The notes beneath the pieces are model-generated. The model was given only the letters and a program-made list of their open reading frames with translations. It did no database searches and was not told where the DNA came from. The translations under genes and the position numbers were made by a program. A stretch of DNA of 64,000 nt from Paraburkholderia bannensis (GTDB lineage Bacteria > Pseudomonadota > Gammaproteobacteria > Burkholderiales > Burkholderiaceae), in the NCBI RefSeq assembly GCF_014200455.1, contig NZ_JACHBW010000020.1:1-64000 (forward strand), read 5' to 3'. Below are positions 34,585 through 43,373 of this stretch, piece by piece. The stretch's first letter is position 1. Every line of letters starts with the position of its first letter.

Positions 34585-37500
34585 GGAGCTGACTCTTGTA
34601 CCCGATTGTCATGTCGGCACGCTTTCTTGCCATTTCCGGAGTAATATTAAGCAATGCGCAGACCTGCTCTTCTGCCGACGCCAGATCTTTTCTAAACTCC
34701 GTTTCAGACTGCGGCACATTCCGAATTGCCCAATAGTAGTCAAATATGAGCATTCGATGAACGCCAACGCGTACAAGCTCATCACCCGGAAATTGTGTAC
34801 CGCTGGCAAGTAAATAAATTTCGTTGTGAACGGTGGCTCGATAGTAATTTTCCAGATTTCTCAATCCCTCGTAGTCAGCATTGTATGTAGACCATAAAGC
34901 AATCATCCAGAATTTTTGCTGGCAATGCCGTGCCTCGTGATAAATTGTATTCGCCAGACCACACAATGCCCCTTTTCTGCCGTCTGGCGGATCGCTTTTT
35001 GCAACTCGATCCACTTCAAATTTATTGATCGCAATAGTCCAATTCAAAGAATTAAAACATGCGGCATAGCTTGACTTCAAACCATATTCAATGAAATTAT
35101 TCGAATCTACGAATTTAATCAATGGCATTGCCTGCCATTCGTTGCCGGATTTCGGCATTCCAAATACTCCCGCTCCAAGCGCGGTACAAATTGGAATTTT
35201 GATCGCAGGGACGATAATTTTCCTCATCTCATCAGTGGATCGCGTGGCCAGATCAACCCAATCAATCGCTTTCAGATTTGCTCGTATAGACTCCGTATAA
35301 GCCTTCGCCACCGGATACTCAATATTCATCCGCCGATCGGTTGCGGGCGAGACATCCTCTTGCTTCGTGCCGTTCAGAAACCGATACGAGCGCAGCCCAA
35401 AATTCAAAGGATCGCACGTGATGTAAGTGGGCTTCCTGCCGTGCGAAGTCGACTCCGTGTCTGGCGTTCTCACTTCCTCCCCGCCAATCTTTGTCCGACG
35501 CTTAGGCATGGAAGGCGGATTGACCGAGGAAGCAGCGGTGGCGGCGGTGTCTTCAAACACAGCCGTTTGAATCCGTCCAATCACATCTCCAGGTGCGCTT
35601 TGGGACAACAACTCGATTACCCCAAACGCAGTCGCATTACTGGTGACGAGTGGAAACTCACCCATTTCGTTCGTCACGCCAGTGGACACGTGACCGTCCA
35701 AAGTCTGTCGAAACGGCTGATTGGCCACCGCAAACCCGCCGCCCTCCTCCACGAGCACATGATGGGCAGCAAACTTACCGGGCTTATCCGGCGACACCGG
35801 ATCATCCACCGGCATCGGCTGTGGATCGCTTGTTGCGTGATTCGCCGCATGCACCAGAAAATCCCCGCCGGTATAGCCCGTCAAGCCCTCCGGGCGAAGC
35901 CGCAGCAAGGTTCCATCGCACAGAATATCGACGCCATTTTTCCCCGCTATGCGCACGATGCCGTTCGTGCTGGTGATCGACAGATCGCCCTCGGCCAATT
36001 GCGTCATTGAAGCGTTGCGCGACTGGAGATGCACCGGCCCCGGCGTGATGATCGTCACCGCCTTTTGCGCATAGAAGGCCAGTATTTCACGCACCGATGC
36101 GAAGAACGATTTTCCGGCTGCAATCGAAACATGACCGCGTGCTGTCAGCGCCGAATGGCGTTCGCTCGCCAAATGCGTGTCGCCCGCCGAAGCCGTATGC
36201 AAATTGGCCGCGCTGGATAGCGCGATATCCGGTTGCTCGAATTCAGGAAAGCCGTTCTGGCCATCCGCCAATGCACCCTTCAATTTCGTATTGTTATCCT
36301 TGATCGCACTGAGCAGTTCCGACTGATTGGCATGCGCCTGTATCGCGTCATGGCGCTGCGCCTGCGCCACGCAACTCGCGTGCAGCTCGCGCGCAGCGGT
36401 CAATTGGCCGATGGTCTCGCCCATCTCCTTGACTTTGCCTGCCGCTAACTTGCGTCCCCATGTTGTCAGCAACAAACCCAGCGCCGCACGAATGCCGCCG
36501 TGCTGGTCGGTGCGCAACTCGAAACCTTCCCCACGCGCATCCTGTCGCCCTACATTGCCGTCGATCCGCGTGATATAGCCGAGGCTCAGACTCGACTTGC
36601 CATGATCGCTGGCCAACTGCGCCTGCATCTGTCCCTGCGTGTCGTCCAGCGCCAGATAGTTGGTTTGCGTACCGGGTCCCAGGCTCTTGCTCACCATGCC
36701 GCTGAGCGCATGATTGACAGGCATTTTCCAGGGCGGCCGGTTATTCTCGTCCACGGCGAAGCCGACGATAACCGGCCTGTCCGGGTCTGCGTGCACATAG
36801 CCGACCAATACCTGATCGCCGCATCGAGCGTGCGTAACGGTGCCCATGCCGTTGCCCTGCCACTGAGTCGCCAGCCGGATCCAGATCGCCGATTTGCCGT
36901 CGTATTGGCCTGTACGATCCCAATCGAATTGCACCAGCGCGCGGTTATACTCATCGACGAACATCTCCGCGTTCTCAGGGCCGACGATCACCGCATATTC
37001 AAATCCGCCGATCGTCGGACGCGGCGTGATTTGCGGCATACGATACGGTTCGCGCAGCGGGCGCATTTCAAAAGATGTCGTGACAGCATATTCGCGCGTG
37101 GAACTCGATGTCGTGCCGGTCGCGCAAATGTCCATCTCGCAGCCAGTCACAAGGTATTCGCCATTCGCCGCTTGATGCGGATGGTGTGTCACCGTGAGCG
37201 TTTTGCCCGCTTCTATTCCCCGTAGCGCACCCTTGGCCTGCGCGCATAGTCCCTGCGCGCGCATCGCCTCCAGCTTGATGCGTGCGAATTCGCGCGCGGT
37301 TTCGCTCCACTCGCTTTCGTCATAGGGTGCGTCGTGGCGCGTTTTCGGTAGCGCGAAATCGGCGCGCGTAAAGACTTCCTGTTCGGCGTTCGCAGTATTT
37401 CGAGGATCGCGGTATTGTGCGCGAAACGGACCCGAATAACGGTTCAAATGCGGCTGGATATAACTATGATCCTGCACGGTGACGACGCCCGGCGTGAGCG

Positions 37501-38287
37501 TGCTGGCAAGCGTCAATCCGGTGATGTGCTCTTCGTCGATATGCCCGCCGCCAGAGTGATAGCGCAGGGTTTCATAGGCACGCTCATGCTTTCGATAAGC
37601 CGCGGCATTATCGGCAATGACGAGGATGTGTTCGCGCTCGCGATGCTCGAACCAGACGATGAAACCCCATTCCTCGCACAGCCGCAAAAAGAAATGCCAG
37701 TCCGTTTCCCAGGCCTGGCGGATATAGTCGCGCTGCGGATAACGCGAAGTATCGACGCGCCATTCAATCTGGCCATAGCGTCGAATGACGTCTTTCATGA
37801 TCTGGGCGATCGAGCCACTAAAAAAGCGCGAATCCTGCTTTAAAGCGGCAAGCCAGAATGATGGCCGCACCACGAACTCGTAAACGATCTGGAGCCCGTC
37901 GTTACTCAACACGCGCGCCGACTCGACAATCCCGTTGATATGCCGCGTGCCGGCGCCCGTGCTGCTTGTGATGATGCTTCTGCTGCCGTGTTTGACGATC
38001 ACCTTGTCTGGCCGTTCCAGATCGATCGTTAGCCAGATGGGCGAGCCCGCGATACGGTCGAGATCGATCTTCGTGCGCTCGTCTTCGTCGAAGAAGCCTG
38101 GCGCGATGCTTGCGCGCGCACTGGCTTCCACGCGGTATTCGAAGAGTTGCCCGATGCCTTCCCGACCGACGATACGGCGCGGCGTCAGCACGGCCTCGTC
38201 GCGTTCGCGCCCGTAGGAGGCCAGCGTTTTCCGTTCGGGCAGCGCAGGGCCGCGCATGTCCAGCATCTGCCATTGCCCGTCCGTCAT
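34448..38287 (-). CDS. vgrG: VgrG spike with C-terminal HExxH metallopeptidase-like effector domain
   Basis: A 1279-residue type VI secretion tip protein. The N-terminal region (to about 550) has the gp27/gp5-like VgrG core (WETDWHFFLRLCEEWGFIVW; GQYDGKSAIWIRLATQWQGN; ARCGDQVLVGYVHADPDRPV). It is followed by a DUF2345-type region (to about 860) and a linker ending PKRRTKIGGEEVRTP. The last 300 or so residues are an unrelated domain with TIYHEARHCQQ: His1117, Glu1118 and His1121 form a zinc-peptidase HExxH motif. DNA for this last part is clearly AT-richer than the core, suggesting later acquisition. The 3' end overlaps the first immunity-like gene by 137 nt. No other T6SS gene is in the window, so this is an orphan vgrG island. 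Confidence 0.92.
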   Translation of the reverse strand: MTDGQWQMLDMRGPALPERKTLASYGRERDEAVLTPRRIVGREGIGQLFEYRVEASARASIAPGFFDEDERTKIDLDRIAGSPIWLTIDLERPDKVIVKHGSRSIITSSTGAGTRHINGIVESARVLSNDGLQIVYEFVVRPSFWLAALKQDSRFFSGSIAQIMKDVIRRYGQIEWRVDTSRYPQRDYIRQAWETDWHFFLRLCEEWGFIVWFEHREREHILVIADNAAAYRKHERAYETLRYHSGGGHIDEEHITGLTLASTLTPGVVTVQDHSYIQPHLNRYSGPFRAQYRDPRNTANAEQEVFTRADFALPKTRHDAPYDESEWSETAREFARIKLEAMRAQGLCAQAKGALRGIEAGKTLTVTHHPHQAANGEYLVTGCEMDICATGTTSSSTREYAVTTSFEMRPLREPYRMPQITPRPTIGGFEYAVIVGPENAEMFVDEYNRALVQFDWDRTGQYDGKSAIWIRLATQWQGNGMGTVTHARCGDQVLVGYVHADPDRPVIVGFAVDENNRPPWKMPVNHALSGMVSKSLGPGTQTNYLALDDTQGQMQAQLASDHGKSSLSLGYITRIDGNVGRQDARGEGFELRTDQHGGIRAALGLLLTTWGRKLAAGKVKEMGETIGQLTAARELHASCVAQAQRHDAIQAHANQSELLSAIKDNNTKLKGALADGQNGFPEFEQPDIALSSAANLHTASAGDTHLASERHSALTARGHVSIAAGKSFFASVREILAFYAQKAVTIITPGPVHLQSRNASMTQLAEGDLSITSTNGIVRIAGKNGVDILCDGTLLRLRPEGLTGYTGGDFLVHAANHATSDPQPMPVDDPVSPDKPGKFAAHHVLVEEGGGFAVANQPFRQTLDGHVSTGVTNEMGEFPLVTSNATAFGVIELLSQSAPGDVIGRIQTAVFEDTAATAASSVNPPSMPKRRTKIGGEEVRTPDTESTSHGRKPTYITCDPLNFGLRSYRFLNGTKQEDVSPATDRRMNIEYPVAKAYTESIRANLKAIDWVDLATRSTDEMRKIIVPAIKIPICTALGAGVFGMPKSGNEWQAMPLIKFVDSNNFIEYGLKSSYAACFNSLNWTIAINKFEVDRVAKSDPPDGRKGALCGLANTIYHEARHCQQKFWMIALWSTYNADYEGLRNLENYYRATVHNEIYLLASGTQFPGDELVRVGVHRMLIFDYYWAIRNVPQSETEFRKDLASAEEQVCALLNITPEMARKRADMTIGYKSQLHEEDAYTCGDIVDRYWNHEDYFPNPGACRTEYQETIKVIGGNGSD

Positions 38288-38648
38288 GACGCGGCCCCGA
38301 TCAGAGCCGCCTCACACGCCAATCCTGCCTCTCGCATCGTTCACTCCAGGTCGTCCAGGCAGCGGAGGTCGCCGCCCACACTCGCTAGAATGATCTTGTG
38401 GAAGATAAATGTGTATCCGAAAAGTCTTAAATCGTTGAAGGTCGCCGGACGCGCCTCATTCGCCGATCCACGAACCGCGCAGGTCGCTTTCGTGCAGGAG
38501 TGGCAGGAGCGCTTGCGCCGGACGGCTCAAGCGCTTCGCTGCAAGGGCGATGAATTCCACGTCGGGCAATACGGGCAGGCTCGCCACGACGCTTGCTGCA
38601 TTTGCTGCATTAACTGCGACCAAAGCCGGCCGCAGCGTGCGGGAAGAA
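38288..38648. other. Region upstream of vgrG, no firm gene
   Basis: About 360 bases containing the vgrG promoter region. A minus-strand frame at 38456-38668 reads LPVLPDVEFIALAAKRLSRP, vaguely like the C-terminal end of a LysR-type regulator, but nothing upstream supports a whole gene; it could be a remnant. Confidence 0.4.
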
Positions 38649-38849
38649 TCAGGCCAGCGACGACGCATGCGGAACGATCACGGCGCCTTGCGGGCCGCCG
38701 GGACCGCCGGGGCCAGGGCCACCGCCATGACCGCCACCAGGACCGCCACCGCCAGGCCCCCAACCAGGCCCGCAAAACGGCATCAGGCAGCAACCGCTCA
38801 ACGCTGTCGCCAGCGCAACTACACCCGCGAGGGCGATCAATTTCTTCAT
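38649..38849 (-). CDS. Small Gly/Pro-rich lipoprotein
   Basis: A 66-residue protein with signal peptide MKKLIALAGVVALATALSGC, where the final Cys sits in a lipobox (LSGC). The mature part is GPGWGPGGGGPGGGHGGGPG then GPGGPQGAV, a glycine/proline low-complexity tail. An AAGAGT site lies just upstream of the ATG. Such short lipoproteins are common in Burkholderia, with unknown roles. Confidence 0.7.
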   Translation of the reverse strand: MKKLIALAGVVALATALSGCCLMPFCGPGWGPGGGGPGGGHGGGPGPGGPGGPQGAVIVPHASSLA

Positions 38850-39054
38850 GTTCGGACTCTTCTTCAAATAGTGTGTTTCGCGCGAACGCGGCTCAGCAGG
38901 TCAACCTCGCACCAGCGGCCCGCGACGAAGCGACTCGTATGCTTGCAGAATCCCGACCGCCCTGGTTTACGCCGCGTTACATCGCCTTTCCTCGCCTCGC
39001 GGCGTTTCCCGTCGAATGTCGCTGGTTCGAACCCTACCCACGGCCTTTACGGCA

Positions 39055-39834
39055 TCAAGCGCTTAGTAATGCAGAGCTTTCCAGCTCACAATCCATTACC
39101 TGATTGTCTTCGGAAGCGGCGCCGGACAGATTCATGAAAGCATCGTCCGGGCAAAAGACGTAACCATCGCGGTAGCGCGTCTGGATGTACTGACGCCCGC
39201 AGGGCGAGAGGCCCAGCAGCTTGCGCAGGCGGAACACCACCACGTCCAGGCTGCGTGCATGCAGCTTCGAATTGCGGTCGAGCAGGCTCAGAATGCGCTC
39301 GCGCGAGAGCGGGCGCATACGGTTCGCGGCAAACACGGTCAGCACGGCCAGCGCCAGCGGCGGCGCCGAAATACGCGCGCCATTCTTGAATAGCTGATTG
39401 CCGACCGCATCGATTTCAAAACTGTCGAACGCGTAGCGCGCTTCCTTTGCCGGCGAATTCGGCAAGTCGATCTTGCAACGCAGCGCGTGACGCATACGCG
39501 CGAGCAATTCACGCGGATCGTACGGATCGACCAGGAAGTCGTTGGCGCCCAGTTCGAACGCCAGCACCTTGTCGGCCACATCGTTGGAGCGACTCACGAT
39601 GATGACAGGCACCGCATAGCCCGCTTCGCGCAGGTTGCGCAACGCACCGATGCCGTCGATCTCGCAGGCTTCATGGCGAAGAACGATCAGCGACGGCATC
39701 TCGCGCGAGAGGCGCTGCTCCAGTCCTTGCACGCCATACAGAACCGACATCGCGATCTGCTGGCGCTGCAGGTAGCTGCGCAGGTTGTCCCGCGATACCT
39801 GATCAGGCTCGACAACAAGCACGTGAATATCCAT
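39055..39834 (-). CDS. OmpR-family regulator with degenerate receiver (Arg at the phosphosite)
   Basis: A 259-residue regulator with receiver (about 1-120) and C-terminal winged helix (about 140-235: ILSLLDRNSKLHARSLDVVV then RYRDGYVFCPDD). The acidic pocket is reduced (VVEPDQ). The phosphoacceptor position in PSLIVLRHEACEIDG is Arg53 instead of Asp, and the conserved Lys is replaced in NDFLVDPYDPRE. It therefore cannot be phosphorylated in the usual way. The ATG at 39834 has a GAGGGA site. It stands alone, divergent from baeSR, with no partner kinase on its strand. Confidence 0.85.
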   Translation of the reverse strand: MDIHVLVVEPDQVSRDNLRSYLQRQQIAMSVLYGVQGLEQRLSREMPSLIVLRHEACEIDGIGALRNLREAGYAVPVIIVSRSNDVADKVLAFELGANDFLVDPYDPRELLARMRHALRCKIDLPNSPAKEARYAFDSFEIDAVGNQLFKNGARISAPPLALAVLTVFAANRMRPLSRERILSLLDRNSKLHARSLDVVVFRLRKLLGLSPCGRQYIQTRYRDGYVFCPDDAFMNLSGAASEDNQVMDCELESSALLSA

Positions 39835-40060
39835 CGATCTGTCCCTCGCCAGGTGATTGCAGGCCATCGATCGTCCCTGTACACAAGATGTAGTGAGGAC
39901 GATTCGATTTGCGACGGATGATACGGAACAACCGTGCAGGAAAAGGACGTGAAAACTGGAGAAAATGTGAATTCGTACTGTGCATAAGACCCTTACGGGC
40001 TGCTTCGGGTGAAAATAACGCTTGATTTCATCACATCATTCCCATCCGGCTGAACGCTTC

Positions 40061-41662
40061 ATGAAAGCCAGCATCACGTTCAAACTTTTCCTCGCGATCC
40101 TCTCCGCATGCGTCATTGCGGCGGTCGCCATGGGCGCGGCGATCCGGGCGAGTTTCGAATTCGGCTTCGTGGATTTCATGCAGGAGCAGGCCGCATCCGA
40201 GGTCGCGGCGCTCAAACACGAGCTTGAGACGGCCTACGCCCAGCACGGCAACTGGGATTTCATGCGCAACCAGAGGCTAGGGCCGCCGCCCTTCGACGGC
40301 GCGGCGCCCCCCGGCATGCCGCCCGGCCCCGACAACGCAAATCCACCGGACATGCCCGGCGGATTTGGCCTCAACGGCCCTGGACCGAATGGACCGAATG
40401 GACCGAATGGCTCGAATGGCCCCGGTGGCCCGGCTGACCCCGGTGGCCCGTTTGGTTTGAGCGGCGCGAATGCGCCGTTTGGAGCAACAGGACCGAATGA
40501 CGCCATCGCCCCGCAAGGCAACAACGGCAAGGCCGCTTTCTTCGGGCCCAATACGCCCGGTCGCGCGCGCCCCCCCCACGCGCCTTTCTCGCTCTATGAC
40601 GCGCACATGGACCTCGTCACCAAAGCGGGGCCGCCTCCGCCCCCCGACGCGGAGCGCCATCCGCTCAAGGTCAAAGGGCAGATCGTGGGCTACATCGCGG
40701 TGGCAGGCCCCGCCGCGCTCATCAATCAGGCCGAGATCCGCTTCAAGGACCGCCAGATGCAGGCGACCTGGATCATCGTGGGTTTTACCGCGTTGCTCTC
40801 GGCTGCCATGGCGATCGTCCTCGCGCGCACGCTGCTCACGCCGATCAAGCGCATCGTCACCGCCACGCACCGCCTTGCGGGCGGCGACTACGCCACGCGC
40901 ATACCCGCCAAAGGCCGCGACGAACTGCAGATGCTGGCGAGCGATTTCAACCGCCTCGCCGCGTCGCTGGAGAAGGCCGAGGGCGACCGGCGCGACTTTA
41001 TCGCTGACGTATCGCACGAATTGCGCACGCCGCTTTCGGTGCTGCGCGGCGAACTCGAAGCCATCGAGGACGGCGTGCGCCGGCCTGATGCGGCAACCAT
41101 CGCTTCGCTGCAGGCCGAAGTCGCCATGCTCAGCCAGTTGATCGACGATCTCTACGAACTGTCGCTCGCCGATATCGGGCAACTCTCGTTCGAAAAAGTG
41201 CCGCTCGATCTCACGCCCATCGTCGAGGCGTCGTGCGATGCGTTCCGCGAGCGTCTGGCCGCCAAGCAGATCACGCTCGAATTCGAATCCGGCGTCGGCC
41301 GCGCCACGCTCTCGGGCGATCCGTACCGGCTCACGCAACTGTGGAAAAACCTGCTTGAAAATGCGCTGCGCTACACCAATGCCGGCGGACAGGTGCACGT
41401 CAGCATCTCGGAAGACGACCATGCCCTTTATGTGGATGTTCAGGATTCCTTCCCGCCTGTGCCCGCCCCGCTGCTTCCGCATCTGTTCGACCGCTTCTTC
41501 CGCGTCGACCCTTCCCGCAGCCGTCAAAGCGGCGGCGCGGGGCTCGGTCTTGCGTTGTGCAAGCGCATCGTGGAGACGCACGGCGGCACTATCGAGGCAT
41601 CGCGCTCGCCGCTCGGAGGCCTGCGCGTCCTCGTCCAACTTCCTCGCCTACACCAACAATGA
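40061..41662 (+). CDS. baeS: BaeS-like sensor histidine kinase with Gly/Pro/Asn-repeat periplasmic domain
   Basis: A 533-residue kinase upstream of baeR. There are two membrane helices (about 7-30 and 236-258). Between them is a periplasmic domain enlarged by a low-complexity stretch (about 75-170) rich in Gly, Pro and Asn, including GPNGPNGPNGSNGPGGPADP. HAMP, the His in FIADVSHELRTPLSVLRGEL (His319), and ATPase boxes (NLLENALRYTN; GGAGLGLALCKRIVETHGG) are present. In E. coli BaeSR controls mdtABC in response to envelope stress; here a likely target, the mdtABC-like operon, is about 12 kb away. ATGA overlap with baeR. Confidence 0.88.
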   Translation: MKASITFKLFLAILSACVIAAVAMGAAIRASFEFGFVDFMQEQAASEVAALKHELETAYAQHGNWDFMRNQRLGPPPFDGAAPPGMPPGPDNANPPDMPGGFGLNGPGPNGPNGPNGSNGPGGPADPGGPFGLSGANAPFGATGPNDAIAPQGNNGKAAFFGPNTPGRARPPHAPFSLYDAHMDLVTKAGPPPPPDAERHPLKVKGQIVGYIAVAGPAALINQAEIRFKDRQMQATWIIVGFTALLSAAMAIVLARTLLTPIKRIVTATHRLAGGDYATRIPAKGRDELQMLASDFNRLAASLEKAEGDRRDFIADVSHELRTPLSVLRGELEAIEDGVRRPDAATIASLQAEVAMLSQLIDDLYELSLADIGQLSFEKVPLDLTPIVEASCDAFRERLAAKQITLEFESGVGRATLSGDPYRLTQLWKNLLENALRYTNAGGQVHVSISEDDHALYVDVQDSFPPVPAPLLPHLFDRFFRVDPSRSRQSGGAGLGLALCKRIVETHGGTIEASRSPLGGLRVLVQLPRLHQQ

Positions 41663-42378
41663 TTGACCCGACCACACGGCCTTCCATCCTGATCGTCGAA
41701 GACGAGCCCAAGCTCGCGGCGCTGCTTGCCGACTATCTGGCCAAGGAAGATTTCACCACCACGATCCTGGCCAACGGACGGGAAGTCGTGCCCTATGTGC
41801 GCGAACATGCGCCCTCGATGGTGCTGTTAGACCTGATGCTGCCGGGGCGCAGCGGGCTCGAAATATGCCGTGAATTACGCTCGTTTTCGGCCGTTCCGGT
41901 GATGATCATCACCGCGCGCGTGGACGAAATCGACCGCCTGCTCGGTCTCGAACTCGGCGCGGACGACTACGTCTGCAAGCCGTTCAGTCCGCGCGAAGTG
42001 GTGGCGCGCGTGAAGGCAATCCTGCGCCGCGCGGAGTTGCTCGCGCGCGCGCATCAGGAAGCCGAAGGCGCCGTGCCCACACCGTTCTCGATCGACGTGC
42101 CGCATCACGCAGCGCGTCTGGACGGCAAGGACCTGCATCTCACGCCAATCGAATTCCGCCTGCTTGCACTGCTGCATGCAGGCGCGGGCCGCATCTACGC
42201 GCGCGATTATCTGCTGCGCGCGCTCTATGAAGATCATCGCGTAGTGGCCGATCGCACGATCGATTCGCACGTCAAAAATCTGCGTCGCAAGATCCAGGCG
42301 GTGCGCCCGGATCAGGACATGATCCGCTCGATCTATGGGGTGGGTTATCGGCTGGAGATGGAACCGATCGGGGAATGA
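41659..42378 (+). CDS. baeR: BaeR-like response regulator
   Basis: A 239-residue OmpR-family regulator with close similarity to E. coli BaeR (ILIVEDEPKLAALLADYLAK, VDEIDRLLGLELGADDYVCK, PFSPREVVARVKAILRR). The receiver is intact, with phosphoacceptor Asp in VLLDLMLPGRSG and Lys in VCKPF, and the winged helix ends SIYGVGYRLEM. The ATG overlaps the baeS stop by 4 nt, so the pair is translationally coupled. It should respond to envelope stress and regulate efflux or envelope genes. Confidence 0.92.
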   Translation: MIDPTTRPSILIVEDEPKLAALLADYLAKEDFTTTILANGREVVPYVREHAPSMVLLDLMLPGRSGLEICRELRSFSAVPVMIITARVDEIDRLLGLELGADDYVCKPFSPREVVARVKAILRRAELLARAHQEAEGAVPTPFSIDVPHHAARLDGKDLHLTPIEFRLLALLHAGAGRIYARDYLLRALYEDHRVVADRTIDSHVKNLRRKIQAVRPDQDMIRSIYGVGYRLEMEPIGE

Positions 42379-42394
42379 AGCGGCTTTGAGGGAG

Positions 42395-42434
42395 CATCTC
42401 GCGCGCCGGCATGTCGAATGCCGGCGCGATGCAG
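42395..42434. terminator. Long GC hairpin between baeR and the GT9 genes
   Basis: CGCGCCGGCAT (42402-42412) and ATGCCGGCGCG (42418-42428) pair perfectly around a GTCGA loop; flanking GCAT/ATGC add a few more pairs. It lies between convergent genes, so it may serve both strands, though no T-run follows on either side. Confidence 0.5.
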
Positions 42435-42435
42435 G

Positions 42436-42468
42436 ACAACAGCGAGAACAACAGCGAGAACAACAGCG
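42436..42468. repeat. 12-bp tandem repeat, 2.75 copies
   Basis: The unit ACAACAGCGAGA is repeated without change from 42436 and breaks off in a third, partial copy. It sits right behind the stop codon of the minus-strand GT9 gene, next to the hairpin. A short simple repeat of unknown role, possibly variable between strains. Confidence 0.75.
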
Positions 42469-42473
42469 CGCCG

Positions 42474-43373
42474 CTACACTTCGGTCATGCGCGCGAAAGC
42501 GGACAACACGCGCGAGCAGGTCAACGTCTCCCGCCAGAAGCGCTCCTTGAGCGACGCGCCCGGCAGCCACTGCCACGGCAACACCACTTGCGCGTTGCCC
42601 CAGGCCGGACGCCAGCGCTGCGCCACGGCGCGACGCCGGAACAGGCTCAGGGTGGGAATGCCCAGATTCGCGGCCAGATGCCCAACGCCGGAATCGTTGC
42701 CGATAAACCAGCCCGACTCGTACAGCCAGGCCGCCAGCCCGTCCAGGTTCGAGAACGTATGGACTGCGAAGCGGCTGAGCAGCAGCGTATCCCAGCGTGC
42801 AAGCTCTTCCGGCGCCATGACGAAGGCCACTTCGTAGCCCCAGCGTTCGAGATGGCGCGCCAGGCGCAGAAAGCGATGCGGCAGCCAGCGCTTGTCGGAG
42901 GTGCTCGCTTCGGGATGAATCACCACGCGCCGCGTGTTTTTGCGGTGCTGCAAGCCCACGCGCGGCATCAGGCCGTTGTGGGTGCCGACCTCGTCCAGAG
43001 CGAATTCCGCGCGGCAGAAGTCCGTGAAGCGGGTGACCATCGGCCGGTTCCAGATATCGGTCGTCAGCGGGTCCAGTATGCGCACGTTCGGATGGAATGC
43101 CGGCAGATTGCGCACCGGTTGATGGTCGTGCATCTGCAAGACGATGTCGAACGGCGCGAGTTCTGCGCACAGACGGTCCTCAGCGGGTATCTCGCGGATA
43201 TCGACATCACGAAACCAGCCGCGCAACGCCCAGGCGGCGCGGCCAAAAACGACGACATCCCGTTCATGGTCCAGCAGATTGCGCACGATCACCATCAGCA
43301 ACAGCGTGTCGCCCAGCGCGTTCGACGTGATCACGGCCACGCGCCGGGGCCGGTTGGCGAACGACTGCGTCAC
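42474..43373 (-). CDS. Glycosyltransferase family 9 (heptosyltransferase-like), second of a pair
   Basis: A 299-residue GT9 protein. N-terminal motif ITSNALGDTLLLMVIVRNLL matches the ADP-heptose:LPS heptosyltransferase acceptor side. The C-terminal domain has IHPEASTSDKRWLPHRF and the sugar-nucleotide motif ESGWFIGNDSGVGHLAANLG. It starts at a GTG that overlaps the upstream gene's stop (GTGA). It is a close paralogue of its neighbour and probably adds a heptose or related sugar to the LPS core or another glycan. Confidence 0.88.
   Translation of the reverse strand: MTQSFANRPRRVAVITSNALGDTLLLMVIVRNLLDHERDVVVFGRAAWALRGWFRDVDIREIPAEDRLCAELAPFDIVLQMHDHQPVRNLPAFHPNVRILDPLTTDIWNRPMVTRFTDFCRAEFALDEVGTHNGLMPRVGLQHRKNTRRVVIHPEASTSDKRWLPHRFLRLARHLERWGYEVAFVMAPEELARWDTLLLSRFAVHTFSNLDGLAAWLYESGWFIGNDSGVGHLAANLGIPTLSLFRRRAVAQRWRPAWGNAQVVLPWQWLPGASLKERFWRETLTCSRVLSAFARMTEV

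Larger units (their letters stand above)
31241..34660 (-). repeat. Four-unit tandem array of effector tail plus immunity gene, period about 861 bp
   Basis: Immunity-gene starts lie at 34584, 33723, 32862 and 31999, spaced 861, 861 and 863 bp. Each unit includes a stretch homologous to the last 60-70 codons of vgrG followed by the immunity-like gene. The first unit is joined to the real vgrG. The almost constant period despite amino-acid divergence implies serial tandem duplication followed by divergence. Confidence 0.85.

Noticed and set aside
38456..38668. Minus-strand frame resembling a LysR regulator C-terminus
   Set aside because: Only a vague resemblance over about 35 residues, no upstream domain; too weak to call a gene or firm pseudogene.
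38990..39055. tRNA T-arm-like stretch around GGTTCGAACC
   Set aside because: The flanking bases do not form a T-stem or acceptor stem; no cloverleaf could be drawn on either strand.
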